Positions 6,255 to 14,011 of a DNA stretch of 44,331 nt are shown here, one piece after another. Both the position numbers and the translations under genes were made by a program. Source of the stretch: a virus. Under the pieces are notes generated by a model, which worked only from the letters and a program-made list of their open reading frames with translations, was not told where the DNA came from and searched no databases. The stretch spans positions 1 through 44,331 of the IMG/VR virus record IMGVR_UViG_3300011440_000014; one strand, given 5' to 3'. Positions within the stretch are counted from its first letter, which is position 1. Each line of letters starts with the position of its first letter.

Positions 6255-7622
6255 CTATTCCCTGGGAACGATACGTTTTATTGCGTCGTTCAGACGATTT
6301 TGAGTGCGGTCTTTCCCAGCTAGGGCAGCCACTACATCCTCGTCCTTCGTGTTCTCGGCTACGAGGTGATGTACTGAGACTACGGGGGACAACTGTCCCT
6401 GGCGCCAGATACGGGCGATGGCTTGCTGGTACAACTCTAGGTCCCAGGTTATACCAAACCAGCAGATGTCCTTACATGCCTCTTGTAGGTTCAGGCCGTG
6501 GCCCATGGACCGGGGGTGCCCTATCAGGAGGGGTATCCGCCCGGCATTGAACTCGTTGATAACGTAGGCGACATTCTTGACCTGGCCGATATTCACGGCC
6601 TGGGGGAACGCTTCCATGATCCGAGCGCCGTCATCGATGAACTCGTAGCAGACCAGTAGAGGCCTGCCTTGCATTTCCTCATAGAGTTCCCGCAGGGCCT
6701 CAATCTTCTCATCGTGGAGTCGATGAGCAACGTGTTCCTCGTCGTACAGGAAGCCGTTGGCCACCTGGCGTAGCTTCGTCCCCAGGGCGGCGGTATTGAA
6801 CACCGCCACGGTCTGTTCCTCTAGTTGGAGCAGGAAGGTATGCTCCAATTCCTTGTACTTGGCGTACACCGGAGGGGCCAGCTTGATAGGGATGTAGTTG
6901 TTAATGAGCTCCGGCATGTCGAGGTGGTCCTTGGCCATTAGGCGCAGGAGCTTCCCCGATACACGCTCATAGATGTCCGTAGCCGAGTTGGGGGCCATGA
7001 GCCACGTAAACCCATCGTGGGACTGGTACATGTACCGCTGGCGGAAATGGGTAATGTACTTGCCCAGGGCGACCCCCATGTCGCATACGTACATCTGGCC
7101 GAATAGGTCCGCCAGCCCATTAGGTGCCGGCGTACCCGTTAGGATGATCCGACGCTTGAAGCGGTGGAGTTCCTTCTTCAGGGCCTTAAAGCGCTGAGTC
7201 TGGCTATCCTTGAACTTCGTGCTCTCGTCCACGACTAGCATATCTAGGTCCACCCACTTCCAGGGGTCCAACTCCAGTAGCCGGGTCAGGGACTCCGGGT
7301 TGATCACGTAAACATCGTAGCCCCTACGGAGCATGTCCACTCTGGTCTCCCGATCCATCTCAGTGAGGTCGCAGATCGTCATGTGCTTGAAGTCTTCCCA
7401 CTTATGGGCCTCGACTGGCCAGACGGTCTTTGCGACCCGGAGGGGGGCCACTACCAGGGTATGGTGTATGTGCCCTTCCTCCTTCAGGAACATTGCGGCC
7501 GCTAGGGTAACTGAGGTCTTCCCCAGGCCGGGGTCGAGCAGAAGCCCGCTATGGGGCTTCTCCATGAGCCACCGTAGGGCGACTTCCTGATACGACCTAG
7601 GATTCCAGGGGACCGCGTTCAT
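6255..7622 (-). CDS. SNF2/DEAD-like superfamily 2 helicase
   Basis: 455 aa from ATG 7622, which has GGAG 7 bases upstream; a longer in-frame start would overlap the previous gene by over 110 bases. Motif I DPGLGKT (about 28-34), motif Ia VVAPLRVA, motif II VVDESTKF (DEST box), motif III ILTGTPAPNGLADLFGQ, and motifs V-VI at the C-terminus (IGHPRSMGHGLNLQEA, then QQAIARIWRQGQ) are all present, so both RecA domains look intact. Phage helicases of this type translocate on duplex DNA during replication or recombination. Overlaps the previous gene by 26 bases. Confidence 0.9.
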   Translation of the reverse strand: MNAVPWNPRSYQEVALRWLMEKPHSGLLLDPGLGKTSVTLAAAMFLKEEGHIHHTLVVAPLRVAKTVWPVEAHKWEDFKHMTICDLTEMDRETRVDMLRRGYDVYVINPESLTRLLELDPWKWVDLDMLVVDESTKFKDSQTQRFKALKKELHRFKRRIILTGTPAPNGLADLFGQMYVCDMGVALGKYITHFRQRYMYQSHDGFTWLMAPNSATDIYERVSGKLLRLMAKDHLDMPELINNYIPIKLAPPVYAKYKELEHTFLLQLEEQTVAVFNTAALGTKLRQVANGFLYDEEHVAHRLHDEKIEALRELYEEMQGRPLLVCYEFIDDGARIMEAFPQAVNIGQVKNVAYVINEFNAGRIPLLIGHPRSMGHGLNLQEACKDICWFGITWDLELYQQAIARIWRQGQLSPVVSVHHLVAENTKDEDVVAALAGKDRTQNRLNDAIKRIVPRE

Positions 7623-8391
7623 ATTGACTCCAGTCTTGCTTCGGGGGTAGGTACTGTAGCAGGTCCGGGTACTGGGCCAGCTGCTTATACTTTGAGTCAA
7701 CGTCGTCACCGATGGTATGGGTCTTCGTAATGAAGTAGCCCTTCATCATACAGAGGACCGTCTCAGCCTCTGGGTAGGAGCAGGGGCGGTCGAAGCTGGG
7801 GGGTGCCTTGAACTTCCGCACGTAGTCAGTGACTATCTCCATGGCGTCATGGAAGTGTAGCTCTGGCCAGATGATCTTAGCGCATTTGCGCGGATCGTCG
7901 GGGCAGTGCTTCACCGCGTCCTCTAGGGTAATGTGAATGGGTCGTCCCCAGACACGATCCTGGAGGTCCATGACCTTCCATACGAAGTATGGGCCGAAGC
8001 CGCAACCGTGGAAGTTGGTCTTGAACGTCTTGATCAGGGCATCGTAGTTCGGGGCGTACATCTTGTCCCAGATGTCCATCGGCGTACCGTGCCTGGCTAG
8101 GTTGGTTATGAACTCAAGTCCCTTCACCCCTCTGCTATGCCGGCGCTCGGTGCCTCTGGCGAATATCTGGTAGTTGCCCACCGTGTACTCCCAGAACGTG
8201 CTCTGAGTCGAGCACCGCGCCGCCTTCACTGCTTCCCCTAGGTCATAGAAGCAGAGGTAGTGTATGGCGAACTTGGTTGCCCAGTCGTTCCCGTTCGCCT
8301 TGCGGGCGTTATACAGGAACACGTAGGACGGGTCCAGGTCGTTCGTCTCAATCGTGATTTTTGCGAAATCTCGCCAGTTGGATACTTTCAT
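7597..8391 (-). CDS. Putative amino acid/amine:DNA transferase (ADDT / aGPT-PPlase-like)
   Basis: 264 aa. N-terminal WRDFAKITIETNDLDPSYVFL (6-26), a middle GTERRHSRGVKGLEFI, and GCGFGPYFVWKVMDLQ (129-144), followed by a segment with H and PDDPRKC. The DPxY start and the G-x-G-x-F-x-x-x-K-x-x-DL helix resemble the second branch of the thymine-hypermodification superfamily (putative amino acid:DNA transferases), which would displace the phosphate on activated 5-hmdU. This is motif memory, not a search. The gene lies outside the kinase operon but in the same leftward block and overlaps the VRR-NUC gene by 44 bases. Having two different superfamily members suggests either two steps or kinase-helper plus transferase. 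Confidence 0.55.
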   Translation of the reverse strand: MKVSNWRDFAKITIETNDLDPSYVFLYNARKANGNDWATKFAIHYLCFYDLGEAVKAARCSTQSTFWEYTVGNYQIFARGTERRHSRGVKGLEFITNLARHGTPMDIWDKMYAPNYDALIKTFKTNFHGCGFGPYFVWKVMDLQDRVWGRPIHITLEDAVKHCPDDPRKCAKIIWPELHFHDAMEIVTDYVRKFKAPPSFDRPCSYPEAETVLCMMKGYFITKTHTIGDDVDSKYKQLAQYPDLLQYLPPKQDWSQYERGPLES

Positions 8392-8674
8392 CTATCTCTT
8401 GCTTCCACATGTTAAGGACGTTTGTCCCGTAGTCAACGTTGTCCACTACGAACACGGCGAACCGCGCCTTGCGTAGTATGTCGTGTACATAGGCCTGTAA
8501 TGGCTCCGGTTTCTCACCGGGCCGCTTGAACTCTATGAAGCACATGCGGCCCTCGTAACCGTAACCATAGTCGGGCCACCCTTTCCGCCCGGTTACGTTA
8601 ATTCTAACCGGAACAAGGTCGATGCGGGTTGCGAACAGGGTAACTTTCTCTTGTATATCAGACTCCCGCTTCAC
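8348..8674 (-). CDS. VRR-NUC domain nuclease (108 aa)
   Basis: The start is a GTG at 8674 with AGGGAGG 5 bases upstream, inside the end of the RecB-like gene; upstream in-frame ATG codons lie deep in that gene. The protein VKRESDIQEKV, then GWPDYGYGYEGRMCFIEFKRPGEKP, then a helix and FAVFVVDN is a complete minimal VRR-NUC: an E in the first helix, G-x-PD, and E-x-K. Stand-alone phage VRR-NUC proteins cut branched or Holliday-like DNA in the presence of Mg2+ or Mn2+. Overlaps both neighbours (17 and 44 bases). Confidence 0.85.
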   Translation of the reverse strand: MKRESDIQEKVTLFATRIDLVPVRINVTGRKGWPDYGYGYEGRMCFIEFKRPGEKPEPLQAYVHDILRKARFAVFVVDNVDYGTNVLNMWKQEIDESIQLARFRKNHD

Positions 8675-9314
8675 ACGGGCCTCCCTTCTTCTTGGAGTAG
8701 TCACACCACCGACAGGCTCCGCCAGGATTGGGGCGGTACTCCTTGTCCTCAAATATCTTAATGGCCCTGCCGTTCCAGTGCTGTATGCGGGCGTCCATGA
8801 CCCCGCCCCGGAGGATGGCCCCTTCATTGCCCACGTAGCCAGCGTCGAGGTACAGGGCGCCATACTCGGCCCTGACCGCATCTGGATAGTAGCACAGGCC
8901 CATGAGGGCGTAGAGTTCCAGTTGCTCTCGGTGCTCCGGGTACTCCCGGCCTGACTTATGGTCAATGACATGGAGGACTTTGCCCTCGATGTAGTGTACG
9001 TCTATGATCGCCTTGATCCAGGGGAGGAACACATCCGGCTTCCAGTCCTTGTCTAGCAGCCATGTCTCTTCTGCCTTGGCGCCCTTCTGCCTCAGGTCTT
9101 CCAGGCGCAGGGCTACCTTCTTCAGCTCGTAGGGGACGACAGTGATCTCACCCTTGACGTAGCCCTCGCAGTCAGCGTGTAGCCGCGTCCCCCTCGCCAT
9201 GGCTGGGGATGGCTCGCTCGGCCTCCCGTCCAGGTACGAGTACTTCCACTTTGCTGGGCAGCTCTCGTAGGTGGAGAGGCTGGAGTATGACCATCGTGTA
9301 GGTAATGCGTTCAT
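8658..9314 (-). CDS. RecB/Cas4-like PD-(D/E)XK exonuclease with probable iron-sulfur cluster
   Basis: 218 aa. SYSSLSTYESCPAKW (8-22) supplies the first Cys; GTRLHADCE supplies the early His; AIIDVHY, VIDHKSG (IDxK core) and QLELYAL form the PD-(D/E)XK site; CRWCDYSKKKGGPC at the C-terminus gives three more Cys. One N-terminal and three C-terminal Cys around the nuclease core is the Cas4/AddB 4Fe-4S arrangement. Such phage enzymes resect DNA ends for recombination. It shares an ATGA overlap with the polymerase gene, linking it to replication and repair. Confidence 0.85.
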   Translation of the reverse strand: MNALPTRWSYSSLSTYESCPAKWKYSYLDGRPSEPSPAMARGTRLHADCEGYVKGEITVVPYELKKVALRLEDLRQKGAKAEETWLLDKDWKPDVFLPWIKAIIDVHYIEGKVLHVIDHKSGREYPEHREQLELYALMGLCYYPDAVRAEYGALYLDAGYVGNEGAILRGGVMDARIQHWNGRAIKIFEDKEYRPNPGGACRWCDYSKKKGGPCEAGV

Positions 9315-11161
9315 TTTGTGTAGTGTCCTGAGAGGGGTCCGTCTTTGGAACTGGAATTGGGGTTTGTTTCTTGCCTACCAGTAACTTCTTTGAAGGGTCG
9401 CTTTATGTCGTGCCAGTTATTGCCTACCTCTATCTCAGCTATGAATGGCACGTCGAAGCCAGGTAGCTTCTCCATGGCGTACTTCAGCTTGGCGATATTC
9501 TCAGTACGGTCTTTTGGTGGTGAAGACACGTCGTTTTCGTCGTGTACCGTCAATAGGAATCTACCAGAAGGCGATAATTTATGGTACTCAATGATTGACT
9601 GTTTTGTTTGGTCCGCAGCCGATCCTTGGATGAGGTGATTGGGTAACTTATATGAGAAGTCCCAATTGGTCCCCTCGGGACGGTCCACCGGTATCCATCG
9701 GCCACCCCAAGTCGTCACCCCCTGACGGGATGAGGCATCATCAATAAAAGCCTTCAAACCTGGTATGGTTCGGAGATATACATCGCGTAAACGCTTCGCC
9801 ACACCGTATTCTACACCCAACTGACCCGCTAGGTTATCTACACCCGCCCCGTAGATCAGGGAAAAGCCCGTAATCTTGATCTTCTTGCGGGGGAACTCTA
9901 GCCCGGCCTCAGTCTTAATTAGGTCCCTGGCTATCTCGTGGAAGTCGGCGGTGGGATTGTTCCGGTAAATCTCAGCGGCCCGCCCCTCAGCGAAGTGGGC
10001 CAGGAGCCTCATTTCTTGTCCATTGTAGTCGGCGCAGATAATCTCTTCACCCTCGTCAGGGAGTATGTACCTACGCATGAATACCATCGGCGGATAGCCG
10101 GGTATGTTAATGTTCTCAAACTCCGTAGGGACGTTCATTAGGTTCGGCTCGGAACACGACAGGCGACCTGTTCGTGTCCCATACTCGTCCCCTCTGACCT
10201 GGTTCCACGAGGGATGTAGGTGCCCATCGTGGGCGCTCATCGCGTACCAGGGATTCATGAAGGTCGTAAGCAGCGTCTTCAGTGCGCCCCTATACCGTAG
10301 CGCGGCGAGCAGCTGCGGGTCGCTGATAGCCCCTTCTAGCGATGCCCTAGCGGTTGAATAGCGTCCGGTCGGAGTCTTCTTCAACCGATCCATGTCTATG
10401 ACCGGTGAGCCATAGAGGGACTTAATGAGCTCGGTGGGGGAGTCTACATTGAACCGCTTCCCGATGCGCCACTGGATGTACTCCGTGATCTGGTTGAAGT
10501 ATACAGTGTATAGCTGTATGTCGATCCAGAGCTTCGGGCGGTCAATCCGCACGCCCCGCTTCTCCATGTCCATGAGGATAGGGGCCAACTGTATCTCCCG
10601 CTGGTATGCGTTCTCCCAGCCCCTCTCCTTCATCTCAGGTCGGAGGTACTCATGGAGGGATCGGGTCCTGAAGACGTCACCGATGGCGTAGGGCTCGATG
10701 AGCGAGGCTGGGCACTTGCTAATGTAAGCACCGGCCTTTGATCTGGCCTTGGTCCAGCCCTGGGCGATGACATAGTCCGCTACAGCGTCTTGCTCATCTG
10801 GGGGAATGGACAGGAGCTTCTCAGCTGAGGGCTTCAGTGAGACGGACTTAGCAAGGGGGTTATGTAGATAGATTTGGTACATCGTATCGTCCCACGAGGC
10901 AGGATGGCCGAAGCCCCAATGCTCTCGGGCGACACCGATGTCGAACTTGCCGTGGTGGAACAGGACACCCTTGTCCCATAGTCGGCTGATCTCGTTCTTG
11001 GCCTCATATTCTAGGCAGTTGTTCCCTACGGGATGACCCCACGCCATATAGCGGGGGCTCTTGCCAGGCTCCCAGATGGCAATGCCAACTGGCTTCGGGG
11101 ACTTACCTGTCCCGTCCTGAATGGCTTCTGTCTCGAAGTCCAATGTTACAACGTCAGACAT
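9311..11161 (-). CDS. Family A DNA polymerase with 3'-5' exonuclease
   Basis: 616 aa replicative polymerase. Exonuclease motifs: LDFETEA (8-14), LFHHGKFD (67-74), YAIGDVFRTRS. Polymerase motif A CADYNGQEMRL (a variant of DYSQIELR), motif B RKKIKITGFSLIYGAG and motif C LLTVHDEND are intact. A TGRLSCSEPNLMNVP stretch precedes motif A, as in the family. No 5'-nuclease domain, as in T7-type polymerases. The start at 11161 has AGAGGAACT upstream. A weak terminator-like hairpin sits immediately before the start, so expression may be attenuated from the genes to the right. The enzyme must accept modified thymine if the neighbouring operon works as proposed. Confidence 0.95.
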   Translation of the reverse strand: MSDVVTLDFETEAIQDGTGKSPKPVGIAIWEPGKSPRYMAWGHPVGNNCLEYEAKNEISRLWDKGVLFHHGKFDIGVAREHWGFGHPASWDDTMYQIYLHNPLAKSVSLKPSAEKLLSIPPDEQDAVADYVIAQGWTKARSKAGAYISKCPASLIEPYAIGDVFRTRSLHEYLRPEMKERGWENAYQREIQLAPILMDMEKRGVRIDRPKLWIDIQLYTVYFNQITEYIQWRIGKRFNVDSPTELIKSLYGSPVIDMDRLKKTPTGRYSTARASLEGAISDPQLLAALRYRGALKTLLTTFMNPWYAMSAHDGHLHPSWNQVRGDEYGTRTGRLSCSEPNLMNVPTEFENINIPGYPPMVFMRRYILPDEGEEIICADYNGQEMRLLAHFAEGRAAEIYRNNPTADFHEIARDLIKTEAGLEFPRKKIKITGFSLIYGAGVDNLAGQLGVEYGVAKRLRDVYLRTIPGLKAFIDDASSRQGVTTWGGRWIPVDRPEGTNWDFSYKLPNHLIQGSAADQTKQSIIEYHKLSPSGRFLLTVHDENDVSSPPKDRTENIAKLKYAMEKLPGFDVPFIAEIEVGNNWHDIKRPFKEVTGRQETNPNSSSKDGPLSGHYTK

Positions 11162-11173
11162 AGTTCCTCTATG

Positions 11174-11198
11174 AATAAAAGAGCCCCTTACGGGGGCC
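11174..11198 (-). terminator. Possible intrinsic terminator/attenuator before the polymerase gene
   Basis: On the minus strand: GCCCC, five-base loop, GGGGC, then TCTTTTATT, just upstream of the polymerase ribosome-binding site. The 5-6 bp stem is short, so it may attenuate rather than stop transcription coming from 12161-11370. Confidence 0.5.
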
Positions 11199-11369
11199 AG
11201 TCGGCTAGATCACGCCTACAGAGAGTAGATAGACAGAGACGCTCTAACTGCGGGGGTTGTTACAGACACCCTTCGCTGGTCTGGCCGGGGGCCGGCAGAG
11301 AAATAGGGGACAGTTAGTCGCATGTCCAGGCCTAGCCACTTGAGGTAATGAACTCGGGCGTGTGGCAAA

Positions 11370-12161
11370 TCAGTACTTGGTCGAGCCGCCGCCCGAGCGC
11401 TCAGCCATTTCTTCCTTGGTCGGGTACACCGGGTAGGGATTCTGTTCCATCGTCCAGTTGCGGTTGGCGAGGGTCTCCAGGATGGCCTCGTCCTTGATCT
11501 GTTCCAGGGGCTTCCAGTACACTTGGAACAGGGTGCGATCGTGGGGCTTCACGCTGAGCTCGACCACGAACTGGAACGGGGCCATCCCTGCCGAGGCCGC
11601 GTCATTGATAAACTTCTGGAAGTTCTTCACTGACGTCGCCGGGAGGTCGCATTGGAGGAAGTCCGTGCGCGAAGCCTTGTCGATGTTTTGAGCAACGTCC
11701 GCCGGCAGGAGCCAGATGCGCCGCGAGTTCGTACAGGCCTTGCCCTTGGAGCCGCCACCGGCTGAGCCCCATTCGTTCTTCTCGCAGTTGGAGCAGTAGT
11801 CGCTTTGCTGCTCTTCGGCCTGATCGTGGGCCATGAGGCTTTCCTCGTCGCGGGCGAATGCGTAGCACTTGGGGGGAACGATCTTGGCGGAGTTGTACTC
11901 GGAGTCGAACCACTTGTTATGGAACAGGTAGTCGACAACCACGCAGTCGATCTTGTCGTCGCGCATGAGCGAGTCGCCTATCGCAAGGCGACCGCCCTTG
12001 AATGATATGAAGCCCCCGGAGGGCTTCTCTGATTCAGCGACCTTCACGGCCACCGCTTTAATGCGGTCCTTCCAGGAGCCGGGCATAGCCACGGCTGTAG
12101 AACGGGGAACAGCCACGGCGGTGCCGGGCTCGACGGGTGCGGGGGTTTTCTTGTCGGCCAT
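11370..12161 (-). CDS. Putative single-stranded DNA-binding protein with zinc-binding Cys (263 aa)
   Basis: Start MADKKTPAPVEP at 12161 with AGGACC upstream; a longer in-frame ORF to 12308 runs into the next gene and lacks a good site. The N-terminal 30 residues are Pro/Ala-rich. The core begins GGFISFKGGRLAIGDS, then VVVDYLFHNKWFDSEY, PPKCYAFARDEESL, a Cys set CSNCEKNEWGSAGGGSKGKAC (near 135-155) and TDFLQCDLPATSVKNFQKFI. This matches a phage protein I have seen beside DNA polymerase and recombination nucleases, often thought to bind ssDNA with an OB-like fold. The role is inferred; the conserved WGSA plus Cys is the observed part. Confidence 0.6.
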   Translation of the reverse strand: MADKKTPAPVEPGTAVAVPRSTAVAMPGSWKDRIKAVAVKVAESEKPSGGFISFKGGRLAIGDSLMRDDKIDCVVVDYLFHNKWFDSEYNSAKIVPPKCYAFARDEESLMAHDQAEEQQSDYCSNCEKNEWGSAGGGSKGKACTNSRRIWLLPADVAQNIDKASRTDFLQCDLPATSVKNFQKFINDAASAGMAPFQFVVELSVKPHDRTLFQVYWKPLEQIKDEAILETLANRNWTMEQNPYPVYPTKEEMAERSGGGSTKY

Positions 12162-12238
12162 GATAGGTCCTATGTGTATGTCGGGATGATACCGCCCTTG
12201 ACGGGCGATGGCGTTTCTTGCTAGCGTTCCGAAGTTCA

Positions 12239-12613
12239 TTAGACGTTGAATTTCAGGGAATGCTTGTGGACCTTCTCGATGCCGACGATGACCTCGCCCT
12301 CGTCCCATCGAGCCTTTACTGCCGAGGCGGTCAGCCTCTTCTGGAACAAGTCGGTCGCCTTGTTCGCAATTATGTAGTCGAGCACGGCGGGCCAGCCGCC
12401 GACAGCCACCATCGGCTCGATAGTAACGATGAGTCGCACCTCGTCATCGCCCTCGCGCCGCACGGTTTGTTTCAGGTGGTCCATCTCATTGATCAGCTGA
12501 CCAGTGAGGGTCTTTTCCTCTTGCTCTAGCAGGTCTGCCTCCCGCTGAAGGGACAGGCGGCGCTTACGCACCGAGAGGATGTTCGCCAGGGATATGTCGG
12601 ATAATGTAGTCAT
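12239..12613 (-). CDS. Conserved phage protein with N-terminal coiled coil (124 aa)
   Basis: Residues 10-50 form a charged heptad-like helix (VRKRRLSLQREADLLEQEEKTL at its core). The C-terminal part includes WPAVLDYIIANKATDLFQKRLTASAVKARWDEG and ends with GIEKVHKHSLKFNV. This layout (coiled coil plus a Y-I-x-x-N-x-A-x-x-L-x-Q-x-RL helix and G-x-E end) is shared by unnamed proteins in the replication region of many podophages. Function unknown; a DNA- or polymerase-associated accessory is possible. It has its own promoter (12662-12667) and a strong hairpin in the leader. Confidence 0.65.
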   Translation of the reverse strand: MTTLSDISLANILSVRKRRLSLQREADLLEQEEKTLTGQLINEMDHLKQTVRREGDDEVRLIVTIEPMVAVGGWPAVLDYIIANKATDLFQKRLTASAVKARWDEGEVIVGIEKVHKHSLKFNV

Positions 12614-12630
12614 GTAGGATATGCTTTCTA

Positions 12631-12660
12631 GAGGCCCCCGCCGGGGTGGCGGGGAACCTC
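12631..12660 (-). other. Strong stem-loop in the 5' leader of the 124-aa gene
   Basis: Nested stem: GAGG pairs with CCTC outside, and CCCCGCC pairs with GGCGGGG around a four-base ACCC loop. It starts about 2 bases after the -10 element, so it would sit at the very 5' end of the mRNA. No T tract follows on the minus strand, so it is unlikely to be a simple terminator. Confidence 0.7.
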
Positions 12661-12670
12661 TATTATACGC
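12660..12670 (-). promoter_or_regulatory. Promoter -10 element for the 124-aa gene
   Basis: Minus-strand GCG-TATAAT-AGAGG with the hexamer at 12667-12662, overlapping the end of the 198-aa gene. Same form as the other leftward promoters; no -35 seen. Confidence 0.65.
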
Positions 12671-12675
12671 CGGAA

Positions 12676-13272
12676 TCAGCGCTGCGACCGCTTCGATTTC
12701 TTGCCACTCATCGTCTCGGCAGCGGGCTCCTGCAGCGTTTCGGCGGGGTCGGAGTAGCTACCCCCTTCCGGCGCGGCTTCGACGCCTGCAGGGGCCGATG
12801 CAGGCCCTGCATCCGCTGTTTGCGCCTCGGGGTTAGCCGCCGCCTTCGCGGCCTTAGCTTTTGCGGCCGCGTCCGACTGCGCCTTACGGTCCAGCTTCAG
12901 AGGCTGGAACTTGTAGCCCTCTGGGTAGGTGAACTCGTACAGCGTGTCGGGCTGGTGATGGCCAGGGACGTAGAAGCTGGCGCCGTTGTACATGAAGTAC
13001 GTGTAACGGATTTCACCGAAGGTCGTTTGGGCAGCTTCGCACTGCTCGCCGTTGACCGTCAGGTGGTACCGCGCCGCCTTCAGGGGCATCGGGTACTTGA
13101 TTGCCTTGTGCGCGTCGGTCGCCCCGACAGGGCGGAAGAGCAGTTGGGCGGGGCCAGGCCGCTTCGGCTTGTCCGTATCGGTTGGCTTGTCCGTGGGCGG
13201 GTAGTCCTGCATCTCTGAGATGTTCAGAGTGGCGACGGCGGGGGGCAGGCTTGAGCCTTCAACATTTTCCAT
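12676..13272 (-). CDS. Hypothetical protein with disordered Ala/Pro-rich tail (198 aa)
   Basis: The start MENVEGSS at 13272 has CGGAGTT upstream and follows the promoter at 13321-13326. Residues 35-130 form a compact domain: LLFRPVGATDAHKAIKY, LKAARYHLTVNGEQCE, FGEIRYTYFMYNGASFYVPGHH. The last 65 residues are Ala/Pro/Glu-rich and end KKSKRSQR, a likely flexible basic tail. No family recognised. In this replication-side cluster it could bind DNA or act early in host takeover, but nothing decides that. Confidence 0.6.
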   Translation of the reverse strand: MENVEGSSLPPAVATLNISEMQDYPPTDKPTDTDKPKRPGPAQLLFRPVGATDAHKAIKYPMPLKAARYHLTVNGEQCEAAQTTFGEIRYTYFMYNGASFYVPGHHQPDTLYEFTYPEGYKFQPLKLDRKAQSDAAAKAKAAKAAANPEAQTADAGPASAPAGVEAAPEGGSYSDPAETLQEPAAETMSGKKSKRSQR

Positions 13273-13295
13273 GATAACTCCGGTTAGGTTGGGAA

Positions 13296-13313
13296 ACGCC
13301 CGGGTGAGGGCGT
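13296..13313 (-). other. Stem-loop in the 5' leader of the 198-aa gene
   Basis: ACGCCC pairs with GGGCGT around a six-base loop, starting about 10 bases downstream of the -10 element at 13321-13326. Same promoter-then-hairpin layout as at 12631 and 14532. Confidence 0.6.
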
Positions 13314-13318
13314 GGTTC

Positions 13319-13329
13319 CTATTATACGC
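13319..13329 (-). promoter_or_regulatory. Promoter -10 element for the 198-aa gene
   Basis: Minus-strand GCG-TATAAT-AGGAACC, hexamer 13326-13321, located between the stop of the 36-aa membrane protein and the start of the 198-aa gene. Confidence 0.65.
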
Positions 13330-13342
13330 CTGGTCAGGCAAA

Positions 13343-13453
13343 TTAGGTTTGGTCCACAGCGGATTTCGTCTGCGGAATCGTAACGAACAGTACGAGCCCG
13401 ATCATCACGAACAGGTACGTACAGGCGATGGCGGAGAGTAGCTCAAGCGTCAT
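13343..13453 (-). CDS. Membrane microprotein (36 aa)
   Basis: MTLELLSAIACTYLFVMIGL begins a protein with one hydrophobic helix of about 22 residues and a short polar tail ending AVDQT. Its ATG lies inside the end of the 42-aa gene (11-base overlap), with GAGAAG 1-6 bases upstream. Too short to rely on composition alone, but tandem coupling of two membrane peptides without gaps supports it. Possible roles, none shown: small holin/pinholin, superinfection exclusion or inhibitor of a membrane enzyme. Confidence 0.5.
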   Translation of the reverse strand: MTLELLSAIACTYLFVMIGLVLFVTIPQTKSAVDQT

Positions 13454-13571
13454 ACTTCTCGCAGAGGTAGTAGTAGATTGCGATGACTAGGCAGGATATG
13501 CCCCCATAGAGGGCTCCAGGCCCCCCACCTATTAGGTAACCCAGGAGGGTACCAAAGATGACGAGGCCCAT
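13443..13571 (-). CDS. Membrane microprotein (42 aa)
   Basis: Starts MGLVIFGTLLGYLIGGGPGA three bases after the stop of the 140-aa gene, then a second hydrophobic stretch (YGGISCLVIAIYYYLC) and ends EKYDA. Two short helices separated by a Gly/Pro turn make a hairpin membrane protein. Coupled to the 36-aa gene. A two-helix hairpin of this size is compatible with a holin or antiholin, but there is no endolysin next to it, so this is speculation. Confidence 0.5.
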   Translation of the reverse strand: MGLVIFGTLLGYLIGGGPGALYGGISCLVIAIYYYLCEKYDA

Positions 13572-13573
13572 GA

Positions 13574-13996
13574 TTAGATTGCCTTCTTGCCCGAGCGATT
13601 CGGGAAGGTCGTATTGATCCAACCCTCGAGCAATGCGATCCGTTCCTCCAGGGCAGTGACTCGCTGACCTTGGGCCAGAAGAGCCGCCGTCAGGCCCGCG
13701 TTATCTGACGTCGTTGGGACCCGCGCCCGGTTGTTCTCGATCTTGAACTGATCGCGACGCATCTTGATCGTATGATCCTTGATAACGCCCAGGGGGACGC
13801 CCAGCTTGCCGGCCGCGTAGTCAGCGAATTCCTTGTCGGTCTTGCCGCTAGGCGTGTACTCGGTCAGGAGCAAGTTGATCAGGCCGTGGTCTTGGACCAT
13901 CGTCAAGAATGTCTTCTTGCCGGTGTTCTCATGGCGCCGCCCTTTCGGGCTGTCGGTAATGGGGGTGTTCACGATGGCGAGTTCCGGTTGGTTCAT
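13574..13996 (-). CDS. Hypothetical protein with possible DNA-binding middle and C-terminal coiled coil (140 aa)
   Basis: N-terminal SPKGRRHENTGKKTFLTMVQDHG, a helical middle TDKEFADYAAGKLGVPLGVIKDHTIKMRRDQF (about 53-84) that looks like a helix-turn-helix segment, then a heptad helix LLAQGQRVTALEERIALLEG. An HTH plus a dimerising coiled coil would suit a transcription regulator. Together with its place in the operon starting at the divergent promoter pair (14564/14642), it is a candidate for the protein that binds the palindrome at 14592-14619. That link is a guess. Confidence 0.55.
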   Translation of the reverse strand: MNQPELAIVNTPITDSPKGRRHENTGKKTFLTMVQDHGLINLLLTEYTPSGKTDKEFADYAAGKLGVPLGVIKDHTIKMRRDQFKIENNRARVPTTSDNAGLTAALLAQGQRVTALEERIALLEGWINTTFPNRSGKKAI

Positions 13997-14011
13997 CTTT
14001 GTCTCCTGGGG

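Noticed and set aside
6280-6300. Hairpin CGTC-GTTCA-GACG as an operator of the hypermodification operon
   Set aside because: It lies in the helicase coding sequence and is only 4 bp; too weak to claim.
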